Shown piece after piece: positions 51,249 to 59,654 of a stretch of DNA of 64,000 nucleotides. Each line of letters begins with the position of its first letter. Positions within the stretch are counted from its first letter, which is position 1. The stretch lies in assembly GCA_028874795.1 (NCBI GenBank), contig JAPPHT010000056.1, forward strand, positions 124,001 to 188,000, given 5' to 3'. The position numbers were made by a program, and so were the translations under genes. Under the pieces are notes generated by a model. That model did no database searches and was not told the DNA's origin. It saw only the letters and a program-made list of their open reading frames with translations. Source of the DNA: Chloroflexota bacterium. Lineage in GTDB: Bacteria > Chloroflexota > Dehalococcoidia > Lucifugimonadales > Australimonadaceae.

Positions 51249-52046
51249 GTGGTCGCAGAGACGCGGAGTGAGCACCCCCTGATGAGCGAAGGCCGGGGAC
51301 GCCTGTCTGGCAAGGTCGCCGTCGTGACGGGAGCGAACCGCGGGATCGGACGGGCCACCGCCCGCCTGATGGCCCGCGAAGGCGCCAGGGTCGTCGCGGC
51401 GGACATCGATGAGTCCTTCAGCCCGCGTATCGACGCACTCATAGCGAGCGACGGCGGCGAAGGCACGTTCGTCCGCTGCGATGCCAGCACCAGGGAGGGC
51501 TGCGAAGAGATGATCGCCGCGGCGCTCTCCACCTACGGCGACGCGCACATCCTGTTCAACAACGTCGGCGGAGGAACGGGCCGGTTCCGCCTGCACGAGC
51601 TGGCCGAGTCGGAATGGGAGCGGTCAGTCGGCCTGACGCTTGGCAGCACGTTCCACGGGGTGCGGGCCGCCCTGCCCCATTTCCTGGCCAGCGGTCGCGG
51701 CGTCATCGTGAACAACGCCTCCACTTTCGGACTGCTCGCACGCCCGGAGAGTCCTGCTTACTGCGCGGCCAAGGCGGCCATCGTGAATCTCACGCGCCAA
51801 CTCGCCCTTGACTACGGGCCCGACATACGCGTGAACTGTGTCTGTCCTGGCGCAACCGACACCACAGGCCAGTCCATGCGGTCTGAGGAGGAGCGGGCCC
51901 GCAGCGCCCAGTTGAACCGCGCGATGAACAGGCTCGCTAGACCCGAAGAGATCGCCTACGGAGTGCTGTTCCTTGCCTCGGACGAGTCCTCGTTCATCAC
52001 GGGACATGCACTGGCGATAGACGGAGGTCAGACTATCGACGCTTGA
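51249..52046 (+). CDS. Short-chain dehydrogenase/reductase
   Basis: A 265-residue classical SDR: TGANRGIG cofactor loop, NNVGGG, the catalytic Ser in NNASTFG and YCAAK, and the closing FITGHALAIDGGQTID. Asp in VVAADID after the second strand suggests NAD(H). The GTG at 51249 is preceded by AAAGGAGG at six bases, which decides the start. It is the third gene of a unit with the two deacetylase-fold proteins and is followed by a TctC lipoprotein. Confidence 0.87.
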   Translation: MVAETRSEHPLMSEGRGRLSGKVAVVTGANRGIGRATARLMAREGARVVAADIDESFSPRIDALIASDGGEGTFVRCDASTREGCEEMIAAALSTYGDAHILFNNVGGGTGRFRLHELAESEWERSVGLTLGSTFHGVRAALPHFLASGRGVIVNNASTFGLLARPESPAYCAAKAAIVNLTRQLALDYGPDIRVNCVCPGATDTTGQSMRSEEERARSAQLNRAMNRLARPEEIAYGVLFLASDESSFITGHALAIDGGQTIDA

Positions 52047-52097
52047 TGCGGACTACGTGCTGAAGCCGCAGCTATACCCGGCGGAAGGAGCAAGGCG

Positions 52098-53447
52098 ATG
52101 CGTGAACGTACAACTGGCCTGCAGCGAACCAGGATGGGACGCTGGACACTTGCCGGACTGTTGGCGCTGATGATGCTTGCGGTTATTCCTGCCTGTGGCA
52201 CCGAGGCGCCAACGCCAACGCCTCCGCCTGATGGGGGAGCAGCGATGCCGGCGCCCACCGCAACGCCCGTGCCCGGCGACGGAGCAGCGATGGCTGAACC
52301 GACCCCGACTGAGCAGCCCGGCGAGGCGATGCCGGAGCCGCAGCCCACACCGGTGCCGTCCGGAACAACGCCGCAGGCGACGCCGACTCCCCGCCCAACG
52401 ACGCAGCAACCAACGACCGGGTCCGGCTTTGACGCCGAGGCATACTTCGACGGCAAGACCATCCGGGTTGTCGTCGGCTTCAGCCCGGGCGGCGGCTACG
52501 ACACCTTTGCCCGGCTCTTGTCCCGCTACCTGACGGACCACCTGCCAGGGGAGAACCGCATCGTCGTTCAGAACCTCGTGGGCGGCGGAAGCCTCAGGGC
52601 GCTGCGCCTCACCCTGGGTTCCGAGCCGGACGGTTTCACCGTCCACACGATGAACCCCCGGTTCATGGCACAGGAACTGGGAGGAGCGGACGTAGAGGGG
52701 TTCGACATCGACGACATAGCGTGGATCGGGACGCCGAGCGCAAGCAGGAACACGCAAGGCATCTACGTGCGCCGTGACATAGCCACGTCGTGGGACGAGA
52801 TCCTCGCACTGGGCCGCCCGCTGTCCTCCGGCGAAGTGGCGCCCGGTGGCAGCACCGACCTGGGACCGCACTTCATCCAATCTCTGGGCGGACCCATCAG
52901 ACAGGTCTACGGCTATGGCGGGAGCTCAGAAGTCCTGGCCGCGTTCGACCGGGGTGAGATCGAGATCTCCGGATACGGCGGGTACACCAACGTCCGCAAC
53001 CTTTACCCGCAATGGATCGAGGACAAGTACGTGTGGCCGGTTGCCTGGTGGGGTGAACAGCCCGAGAACGACCCGAGCTACATGGAATACCTCGGCCTCC
53101 TCGGCGCTGATATCCCGCCCCACGTCTTCGACCTCGTACCCCACGCGACCGAGGGCCAGCGGGAAGTGTTCAACTTGACCTATTCCATCAATAGCCAGTT
53201 CAGCCGCGCCTACGTGATGCCGGCGGCAACGCCGCAAGAGGTCGTAGACGTCTGGGGCGAGGCATTCGCAGCCACCTGCGCGGACCCGAGGTTCATCGAG
53301 GCCGCGGCGCTCCTCGGCAGGGAGATCGGCTACGGCAGCCCGGAAGTCATGCGGTCGGCGCTCGCGTCCGGCAGGGCCGCGCTGCAGGACCCTGTGCTCA
53401 GGGACTTCTTCGGTGAACTCGCCGGGTCGTCGGGCGGCGCGGGATAG
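52098..53447 (+). CDS. TctC/Bug-type solute-binding lipoprotein, orphan
   Basis: A 449-residue exported lipoprotein. The signal ends AVIPAC (lipidated C33), then a Pro-rich linker to about residue 112, then the binding domain beginning FDGKTIRVVVGFSPGGGYDT, like the TctC protein at 10778. No tctA or tctB gene is near, so it must use the permease encoded at 12164 or another one, or act as a sensor. The upstream neighbours (SDR, two imide-hydrolase-like proteins) give the only clue to its ligand. Confidence 0.87.
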   Translation: MRERTTGLQRTRMGRWTLAGLLALMMLAVIPACGTEAPTPTPPPDGGAAMPAPTATPVPGDGAAMAEPTPTEQPGEAMPEPQPTPVPSGTTPQATPTPRPTTQQPTTGSGFDAEAYFDGKTIRVVVGFSPGGGYDTFARLLSRYLTDHLPGENRIVVQNLVGGGSLRALRLTLGSEPDGFTVHTMNPRFMAQELGGADVEGFDIDDIAWIGTPSASRNTQGIYVRRDIATSWDEILALGRPLSSGEVAPGGSTDLGPHFIQSLGGPIRQVYGYGGSSEVLAAFDRGEIEISGYGGYTNVRNLYPQWIEDKYVWPVAWWGEQPENDPSYMEYLGLLGADIPPHVFDLVPHATEGQREVFNLTYSINSQFSRAYVMPAATPQEVVDVWGEAFAATCADPRFIEAAALLGREIGYGSPEVMRSALASGRAALQDPVLRDFFGELAGSSGGAG

Positions 53448-53499
53448 GAGCCGCCGGAGCGACGACCGCCTCACGGTCGGCGGCGCTTGTGGAAGCAGG

Positions 53500-53534
53500 G
53501 CGGCCAGCCACACGATCGTAGTGTGGTCGGCCGC
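53500..53534 (+). terminator. Hairpin after the orphan TctC gene
   Basis: GCGGCC-AG-CCACAC (53500-53513) pairs with GTGTGG-TC-GGCCGC (53521-53534). It is 52 bp after the stop. A weak T-run (CTTCCCT) follows. Confidence 0.55.
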
Positions 53535-53615
53535 AGTCTTCCCTGACCAGACTGGCCGGAGGTTTCAGCGCCTCGCTCTGCGCGACTTTTGCCGCGGTCG
53601 GACGAGTGCAACCCA

Positions 53616-53647
53616 TTGACCCTTGACGTTGCGCAGATTGCTATAAT
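53616..53647 (+). promoter_or_regulatory. Promoter of the Rieske gene at 53695
   Basis: A consensus TATAAT (53642-53647) with an upstream TG (TGCTATAAT) forms an extended -10. Two overlapping -35-like hexamers, TTGACC (53616) and TTGACG (53623), lie 20 and 13 bp away, neither at the ideal distance. This may be a regulated or extended -10 promoter. Confidence 0.5.
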
Positions 53648-53694
53648 CCCGCCGCAGGACAGAGCAAATCCAGCAGCACAAGGAGAGAGACCTC

Positions 53695-54978
53695 ATGCTG
53701 ACGCAGGAAGCGAACGACCGCTACACCCGGGTCGGCCCCGGCACGCCGATGGGCGAGCTGATGCGCCGCTACTGGCATCCCGTCGCCGCCGTCTCCCAGA
53801 TGAACGACAAGTGGACGATGAAGGTCCGCCTGCTCGGCGAAGACCTCATCCTCTACAAGGACCGCTCCGGCACCTTCGGCCTCATGGAGCCGCACTGCGC
53901 CCACCGTCGCATGAACATGATCTACGGCATCCCGGAGGAGCACGGCCTGCGCTGCCCGTACCACGGCTGGCTGTACGACGAGACGGGGCAGTGCATCGAG
54001 CAGCCGTACGAGGAGACGGAGGACCCGGAGGCGCGGTTCAAGGACAAGATCCAGATGAAGGCGTACCCGGTGGAGCAGAAGGCCGGACTGCTGTTCGCCT
54101 ACCTCGGTCCCACGCCCGTGCCGCTCATCCCCAACTACGACGTCTTCTCCGCGACCGGCGTCCTGCGCGACATCGGCTATGCCATGCTGCCGTGCAACTG
54201 GCTGCAGTGCCAGGAGAACTCGCTGGACCCGGTGCACCTGGAGTGGCTGCACGTCGCGTGGGCCAACTTCATCCGCGAGATGAACGGCGACAAGGAGCGC
54301 CGCACCCGGTGGCCGCACAAGGTCATCCACTTCGACGCCTTCGAGCACGGCATCATCAAGCGCCGCATCTGGGAGGGCGGCTCCGAAGAGGACACCGAGT
54401 GGAAGGACGGCCACCCCATCGTCTTCCCCAACTACCTGCGCCAGGGCGGCGATGGCTTCAACGTCGCGGACGGCACCTACCGGGGCAGCTTCTCGATGGG
54501 CCCTGCGTTCCAGATCCGCACCCCCATCGACGACTACAACACCGCCCACTGGTGGGTTGCCTGCTACCCGATGATCGAGGGCGACGTCGAGCAGACGCCC
54601 GAGGAGGTCCCCTTCTACCGCCCGCCGGTGCCGATGCTGGACGAGAACGACCAGCCGGTCTACCCGGAGTTGCGCAGCAACTCCTCGCAGGACCCCGCGG
54701 CGTGGATCACCCAAGGCGACATCGCGGACCGCACCGGCGAGCACCTGGGCCGCTCCGACAAGGGCATCATCATGTTCCGTCAGATGCTGGAGGACAACAT
54801 CCGCATCGTCGAGGACGGCGGCGACCCGATGGAGGTCTACCGCGACCCCGCGGAGAACGTCTACATTCCGTTCATGACGGAGCAGCACAACTACGTGGAC
54901 ACCTCCACCCGCCAGGGCGCTGCGACCATGTACTCGCCCATCCTGGATAGGCGGGAGGCCGCAGCCGCGGCCAAGTAG
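53695..54978 (+). CDS. Rieske oxygenase alpha subunit, sixth of the right-hand cluster
   Basis: 427 residues with C68-x-H70 (CAHRR), C87-x2-H90 (CPYHGW) and DPVHLEWLH at the iron site. It shares the GTPMGELMRRYWHPVA start and GIPEEHGLRC with the tandem copies, but is only moderately similar overall and lacks their near-identity. The middle has a long insertion-like stretch (GGDGFNVADGTYRGSFSMGP). It has its own promoter and terminator and precedes an ornithine-cyclodeaminase-like gene. Confidence 0.9.
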   Translation: MLTQEANDRYTRVGPGTPMGELMRRYWHPVAAVSQMNDKWTMKVRLLGEDLILYKDRSGTFGLMEPHCAHRRMNMIYGIPEEHGLRCPYHGWLYDETGQCIEQPYEETEDPEARFKDKIQMKAYPVEQKAGLLFAYLGPTPVPLIPNYDVFSATGVLRDIGYAMLPCNWLQCQENSLDPVHLEWLHVAWANFIREMNGDKERRTRWPHKVIHFDAFEHGIIKRRIWEGGSEEDTEWKDGHPIVFPNYLRQGGDGFNVADGTYRGSFSMGPAFQIRTPIDDYNTAHWWVACYPMIEGDVEQTPEEVPFYRPPVPMLDENDQPVYPELRSNSSQDPAAWITQGDIADRTGEHLGRSDKGIIMFRQMLEDNIRIVEDGGDPMEVYRDPAENVYIPFMTEQHNYVDTSTRQGAATMYSPILDRREAAAAAK

Positions 54979-54989
54979 CGAACGCCTGG

Positions 54990-55017
54990 AGAGGGGCAGC
55001 CGAACGGCTGCCCCTCT
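54990..55017 (+). terminator. Hairpin after the Rieske gene
   Basis: AGAGGGGCAGCCG (54990-55002) and CGGCTGCCCCTCT (55005-55017) are perfect arms around AA. There is no T-tract. The shape is like the hairpin at 10726. Confidence 0.6.
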
Positions 55018-55119
55018 GGCTATCCCGACCCCACGCTTCTATGATGGCGGCGCGGCGTCGCCCGCCCCGTCTGGTGGGAAGCGGCTGCCGATAGCTGAAC
55101 ACGCAACCGGAGGCCCAAC

Positions 55120-56229
55120 ATGACCCTCATCCTGAACAACGACGACATCGCGTCCGTGCTGACGATGGAGGAGACGATAGGCGCGCTCAGGCAGGCATAC
55201 GAGGAACTCGCCCGCACCGAGGCCGTCTGCCGTCCCCGCATCGACATCCGCATCCCCACGTCCGACCCATCGAAGATGTACCAGTGGGGCACCATGGAGG
55301 GCGGCTCCGCGTCCGGCTACTTCGCCATCCGCATGAAGTCGGACGTCGTCTACGAGCAGGAGTACGGCGGCACCCGCACGCAGGAGAAGTACTGCGTGCG
55401 TCCCGGCCTCTTCTGCGGCCTCATCCTCCTGATGAGCGTCGACAACGGAGAGCCCCTCGCCATCATCAACGACGGCTACCTCCAGCACATGCGCGTCGGG
55501 GCGGACTCCGGCATCGGCGCGGGCTACATGGCGCGGGAGGACGCATCCGTCGTCGCGATGATCGGCTCCGGCGGCATGGCGCGCTCGCACGCCGAGTCGT
55601 TCGCCGCCGTGCGGGACATCAAGCGCATCCAGGTCTACAGCCCCACGAAGGCGAACCGCGAGGCCTACACCGAGGAGATACGGGCGAAGCTCGGCATCGA
55701 GGTCGTCCCGGTCGGGTCGGCGGAGGAGGCGTGCAGGGGCGCGCACATCGTCGCCGGCTGCACGGACTCGGTGGAGGCGGTCATCTTCGGCAAGGACGTG
55801 GAGGACGGCGCGCACATGACCTGCGTCGGTGGTCACATAGACGGCGAGGCGATGGAACGCATCGACCGCTCACTGCGCCTCGGCTCCGCGCCCGCGCCGG
55901 TCGGCATACCGGAGATGCGTCTGCACGACGAGAACATCGCCTATGAAGCCAACGCGTCGGACGGCACACCCGCATCCGCGAGCCAGACGCGCGAGCGCAA
56001 GGGCAGAGGACACGGCGTCATCGCGGAGGACCGCGTCGTCTTCCTTGAAGACCTGCTGCAGGGAGCGGAGGGACGCCCGGGCCCGAGCGCCGTGACCTAC
56101 TCGGAGCGCGGCAACATCCAGGGCGCGCAGTTCTTCTCCGTCGCGGGCCGCGCCTACGAGCTCGCAAAGGCGAAGGGCCTCGGCCACGAGCTTCCCACGG
56201 AGTGGTTCCTGCAGGACATCCGCGACTAG
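55120..56229 (+). CDS. Ornithine cyclodeaminase/mu-crystallin-family protein
   Basis: A 369-residue NAD(P)-binding protein. The N-terminal substrate domain (LNNDDIASVLTMEETIGALR, FAIRMKSDV) is followed by VDNGEPLAIINDGYLQHMRVGA, and the Rossmann motif IGSGGMARSH. Members deaminate ornithine or reduce cyclic imines (ketimine reductase) and some act on alanine or tauropine-type compounds. The Lys and Asp needed for true ornithine cyclodeaminase cannot be confirmed by eye. It lies between a Rieske oxygenase and a bicupin on the same strand, and an amino-acid-like or imine substrate is plausible. Confidence 0.83.
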   Translation: MTLILNNDDIASVLTMEETIGALRQAYEELARTEAVCRPRIDIRIPTSDPSKMYQWGTMEGGSASGYFAIRMKSDVVYEQEYGGTRTQEKYCVRPGLFCGLILLMSVDNGEPLAIINDGYLQHMRVGADSGIGAGYMAREDASVVAMIGSGGMARSHAESFAAVRDIKRIQVYSPTKANREAYTEEIRAKLGIEVVPVGSAEEACRGAHIVAGCTDSVEAVIFGKDVEDGAHMTCVGGHIDGEAMERIDRSLRLGSAPAPVGIPEMRLHDENIAYEANASDGTPASASQTRERKGRGHGVIAEDRVVFLEDLLQGAEGRPGPSAVTYSERGNIQGAQFFSVAGRAYELAKAKGLGHELPTEWFLQDIRD

Positions 56230-56250
56230 GCGATGCACGAAAGCCTCAAC

Positions 56251-56276
56251 CACCTCTCCCTTGAGGGGAGAGGGTG
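56251..56276. repeat. Palindromic intergenic repeat
   Basis: CACCTCTCCCTTGAGGGGAGAGGGTG, the same family as the copy at 22086. It lies between the cyclodeaminase-like gene and the bicupin gene. Confidence 0.55.
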
Positions 56277-56362
56277 AACCGGGGAATGGGGCGTGGTGTC
56301 CCCTACTCCTCGGGCCCATCGCGGAGTAAGATGCAGCCACTCGTAACCGACGGAGGCTTGCC

Positions 56363-57463
56363 ATGGCACGACGCTTCACCTACGACGACTGGATGGAGGC
56401 CCAGGACATCCCCATCCACCGGGGCTACTACGTGGAAGACCTCCGCACCGCCGAACTCGGCTGGTGGGAGGACCGCCAGGTCGACGCCGCGTTCATGCAG
56501 TTGCGCGGCATGGAGGGCGTGGTCGAGGGCCGTATAGAGGAGATACCGCCTGGACACACGCTCCCGCCGCTGAAACTCTCGGTCGACGAGCAGGTCTACG
56601 TTCTCGGTGGACGCGGCGTCGCCACCGTCTGGACGGACGACTCCCGGCCGAAGAAGACGTTCGAGTGGGCCACGCGCAGCCTCTTCCTCGTACCGCGCAA
56701 CTCCTACTGCCAGCTGACCAACATGGACGGCAACAACCCCGCGCGCCTGCTCCACTACAACTACCTCCCCATCGCCATGTCCGCCACGCCGGACCCGGAC
56801 TTCTTCGTCAACAACCCCTACTCCACCAGTTCGTTCCTGCACAGCACGGACGAGTTCTACTCCGAGGCGAAGGCCGTCATGGAGGAGGGCGAAGGAGCGT
56901 TCGCCGGGCGCGGACGCCAGGTATGGCACGGCAACTTCTTCCCGGACATGGCCGCCTGGGACAAGCTCGTCCCCTTCTGGGGGCGCGGCGCGGGCGGACA
57001 CGTCGTCTTCATCCAGTCGCCCGGTTCGGAGATGCACGCGCACATGTCCGTCTTCCCTGCCCGCACCTACAAGAAGGGCCACCGCCACGGCCCCGGACGC
57101 GTGATCGTCATCCCCGGCGGCGAGGGCTACTCCGTCATGTGGGAGGAGGGCAAGGAGAAGGTCGTCATCCACTGGCACGAGGCGAGTTGCTTCGTGCCGC
57201 CGGACCGCTGGTTCCACCAGCACTTCAACCTCGGCAGGTCGGACGGGCGCTACCTCGCGCTCCATCCGCCCAACCAGTTCATGGGCATGTCCGAGAAGGT
57301 CACGGACCGGGGACGCGACCAGATCGAGTACCCGAACGAGGACCCGTGGATCCGGGAGTACTTCGAGAGCCAGCTTGCCGAGCGTGGCATGACGTCCGAG
57401 ATACCAGCGGAGGCCTACGAGGACCCCACCTACGAGTGGGACTACTCCAAGTCCGCAGGCTGA
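56363..57463 (+). CDS. Bicupin protein (ring-cleavage or lyase type unknown)
   Basis: A 366-residue protein with two cupin barrels. The first (about residues 55-130; LPPLKLSVDEQVYVLGGRG, SLFLVPRNSYCQLTN) has lost most metal His residues. The second (about 225-315) keeps a metal site: HAHMSVFPARTYKKGHRHGP and WFHQHFN. This is like gentisate-dioxygenase-type bicupins, in which only one barrel is catalytic. A TAAGAT -10-like sequence lies at 56326. As it follows Rieske and cyclodeaminase-like genes, an aromatic ring-opening role is possible but unproven. Confidence 0.72.
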   Translation: MARRFTYDDWMEAQDIPIHRGYYVEDLRTAELGWWEDRQVDAAFMQLRGMEGVVEGRIEEIPPGHTLPPLKLSVDEQVYVLGGRGVATVWTDDSRPKKTFEWATRSLFLVPRNSYCQLTNMDGNNPARLLHYNYLPIAMSATPDPDFFVNNPYSTSSFLHSTDEFYSEAKAVMEEGEGAFAGRGRQVWHGNFFPDMAAWDKLVPFWGRGAGGHVVFIQSPGSEMHAHMSVFPARTYKKGHRHGPGRVIVIPGGEGYSVMWEEGKEKVVIHWHEASCFVPPDRWFHQHFNLGRSDGRYLALHPPNQFMGMSEKVTDRGRDQIEYPNEDPWIREYFESQLAERGMTSEIPAEAYEDPTYEWDYSKSAG

Positions 57464-57493
57464 CGCCCGGCCCCACGCGGCTGCGCGATACGC

Positions 57494-57530
57494 TAAGATA
57501 GGGCAGCGCCGGGCATAGTCCCGGCGCTGC
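57494..57530 (+). promoter_or_regulatory. -10 element and immediate stem-loop ahead of the EutA-like gene
   Basis: TAAGAT (57494-57499) is followed by a strong stem-loop, GCAGCGCCGGG (57503-57513) and CCCGGCGCTGC (57520-57530). If the -10 is used, the stem begins at or near the first base of the mRNA. The stem could also be the terminator of the bicupin gene, 39 bp upstream. Confidence 0.4.
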
Positions 57531-57559
57531 GCTGCAACCCTTATTCCTGAGGACGCCAC

Positions 57560-59083
57560 ATGCACGACGACGACGATCTCGACCATTCACACGTATTCGA
57601 CCTGCTCGAGTCCGAGGAAGCCGAGGACATCGAGGGGATCGAGAAGTTCACGCTCTACAGCGTGGGCATAGACATAGGCTCTTCCACCACCCACACCATC
57701 TTCTCCCGCCTGATACTCCGCCGCGAAGGCGCAGGCCTCTCCGCGAAGTTCGTTGTTACCAACCGCGACGTGCTCTACCGCTCGCCCATCATGCTCACCC
57801 CGTACTCTTCCGGCACCGCCATCGACACGGACAGCGTGCAGGAGTTCATCGAACGCTCCTACCAGGACGCGGGCTTCACGCCCGACGACGTCGACACCGG
57901 TGCGGTCGTCATCACAGGAGAGGCACTCAAGAAGGAGAACGCCCAGCCCATCCTGGAGTACTTCTCCGAGGAGTCGGGGCGCTTCATCTGCGCGTCCGCG
58001 GGCCCGATGCACGAGGCGCTCCTCGCCGCATACGGCTCCGGCGCGGTCGCCATCTCCAAGGCGCACGCCAACACCGTTCTGGACGTGGACATGGGCGGCG
58101 GCACGACGAAGATCTCGCTCATCCGCAACGGCGAGATAGTGCAGATGGTCGCGATCGAGGTGGGCGCGCGCCTCATCGCCTACGACGACGACATGACCAT
58201 CACCAGGGTCGAGCAGCCGGCCCGCACCATACTGAGTTCGCTCGGCCAGACCGTCGAGGTCGGCGAGAAGCTGTCGGAGGAGAAGCGCGACCAGTTCGCG
58301 GCCACGATGACCGAGATCCTCTTCGACGCCATCAGCGGCGGCGAGATGGACTCGCTCACCGAATCGCTCCTGCTCACCGACAAGCTCGACGTCGACTCCC
58401 TGCAGGACGTGGACCACGTCGTCTTCTCCGGCGGCGTCTCCGAGTACGTCTACGACCGCACCAGCGAGTCGTACGGCGACGTCGGCCCCTGGCTCGGCAG
58501 GCGGGTGCGCGAGCGCTCCCAGCAGACGTTCCGTCCGGGCATGCTGGTCATGCCGGCAGAGGGCATCCGCGCCACGGTCATAGGCGCGGGCGAGTACACG
58601 CTCCAGGCGAGCGGGAGCACGTCGTACATCTCGACGCAGGACGTGCTGCCGGTGCGCGGCATCCAGGTCGCGCGGGCCTTCATCAACAAGGAGCAGACCG
58701 CTGAGGAGATGGAGGCCGCGCTGGCGTCCGGCGTCGGCAAGTACGACCTTGCGAAGCTGCCGTCCACCATGGCGCTGGCGATGTCCATAGCCGGGCAGCC
58801 GGACTACTGGTACATCCGGCGACTCGCCGAGTCCATCGCGAAGACCGTGGACGACGAGCCGCCGGAGGCCCCTGTATTCCTCGTCGTGGACGTGGACGTT
58901 GCCAAGTCGCTCGGCGGCATCATCCGCGAGGAGCTGCGCCTGGACCGGGCCGTCATCGCGATCGACGGCATCGAGGTCGGCGACCTCGACTACGTGGACG
59001 TCGGCAAGCCGATGGGGGCGAGCGAAGTGATCCCGGTCACCGTCAAGTCGCTCGTCTTCTCCATCCGGTCGCAGTCGGGATAG
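57560..59083 (+). CDS. EutA-like reactivating factor of a B12-dependent ammonia-lyase
   Basis: A 507-residue ASKHA-fold ATPase. Motifs: SVGIDIGSSTTHTIFSRL (phosphate 1), VVITGEALKKENA, VDMGGGTTKISL (phosphate 2) and HVVFSGGVSEYVYD (adenosine region). These are features of EutA, which exchanges damaged adenosylcobalamin on ethanolamine ammonia-lyase. An acidic N-terminal extension of about 30 residues precedes the core. The substrates EutB and EutC are not encoded in this window, nor are other eut genes, so the client enzyme is unknown. The start ATG 57560 has GAGG upstream. Confidence 0.82.
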   Translation: MHDDDDLDHSHVFDLLESEEAEDIEGIEKFTLYSVGIDIGSSTTHTIFSRLILRREGAGLSAKFVVTNRDVLYRSPIMLTPYSSGTAIDTDSVQEFIERSYQDAGFTPDDVDTGAVVITGEALKKENAQPILEYFSEESGRFICASAGPMHEALLAAYGSGAVAISKAHANTVLDVDMGGGTTKISLIRNGEIVQMVAIEVGARLIAYDDDMTITRVEQPARTILSSLGQTVEVGEKLSEEKRDQFAATMTEILFDAISGGEMDSLTESLLLTDKLDVDSLQDVDHVVFSGGVSEYVYDRTSESYGDVGPWLGRRVRERSQQTFRPGMLVMPAEGIRATVIGAGEYTLQASGSTSYISTQDVLPVRGIQVARAFINKEQTAEEMEAALASGVGKYDLAKLPSTMALAMSIAGQPDYWYIRRLAESIAKTVDDEPPEAPVFLVVDVDVAKSLGGIIREELRLDRAVIAIDGIEVGDLDYVDVGKPMGASEVIPVTVKSLVFSIRSQSG

Positions 59084-59107
59084 CCGTACGGTCGGAGTCT
59101 CGGGCCA

Positions 59108-59434
59108 ATGCTGATCGCGGCACTCATCTTCGGAGTCCTGGGCGGCATCGTCGGGCTTTTCATCGGAGCGCTCGTCTTCATCGGTGACCTCGTTGATTTC
59201 GCGTTCCGCGGAGGAGACACCAACACCGCCGGACTGCTGGTGTTGTTCTTCGCCCTTCTCGCCATCGCGGGAGCGGTGATGTGCCTCAAGAGGCCATGGC
59301 ACGGTGCGGCGCTCATGTTCCTCTCCGGGGTCGGCTCCATGATCGTCATCAACATATTCGGCGCGCCCGTATTCTTTCTCACGCTCCTGGCGGCCTTCTC
59401 CGCCGTCCGAGGGCGCAGGGAGGTCCGCCGCTAG
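59108..59434 (+). CDS. Small integral membrane protein
   Basis: A 108-residue, strongly hydrophobic protein with three to four transmembrane helices (about residues 2-28, 42-60, 65-80 and 84-100) and a basic end (RGRREVRR). It begins 24 bp after the EutA-like gene and may share its transcript. No family is recognised; a small ion or metabolite channel role or a helper of the upstream ATPase would be guesses. Confidence 0.6.
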   Translation: MLIAALIFGVLGGIVGLFIGALVFIGDLVDFAFRGGDTNTAGLLVLFFALLAIAGAVMCLKRPWHGAALMFLSGVGSMIVINIFGAPVFFLTLLAAFSAVRGRREVRR

Positions 59435-59455
59435 CGCAGGCAACGTGAAGGGGCC

Positions 59456-59474
59456 GGGGCGCGGATCGCGCCCC
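59456..59474 (+). terminator. Hairpin after the small membrane protein
   Basis: GGGGCGCG (59456-59463) and CGCGCCCC (59467-59474). A second hairpin, TGTGGGGG-TGT-CCCCCACA, lies at 59558-59576 and may serve the converging gene. There is no T-tract. Confidence 0.45.
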
Positions 59475-59654
59475 AGCCCTGGTTCTCCAGGCGCTCTGTT
59501 CCGTTTCTTCGGAGCGCCCCTTTGGGGGTACCGAGGGGCGTGCCACTCTGCCGGGGGTGTGGGGGTGTCCCCCACAAGCGTCCCGGGCGGGTGGGAGGGA
59601 AGAACGACGTCCGCTTGGCCCGGTCTCCCAAAGCGAATGGAAGGCGGCTGCCGC

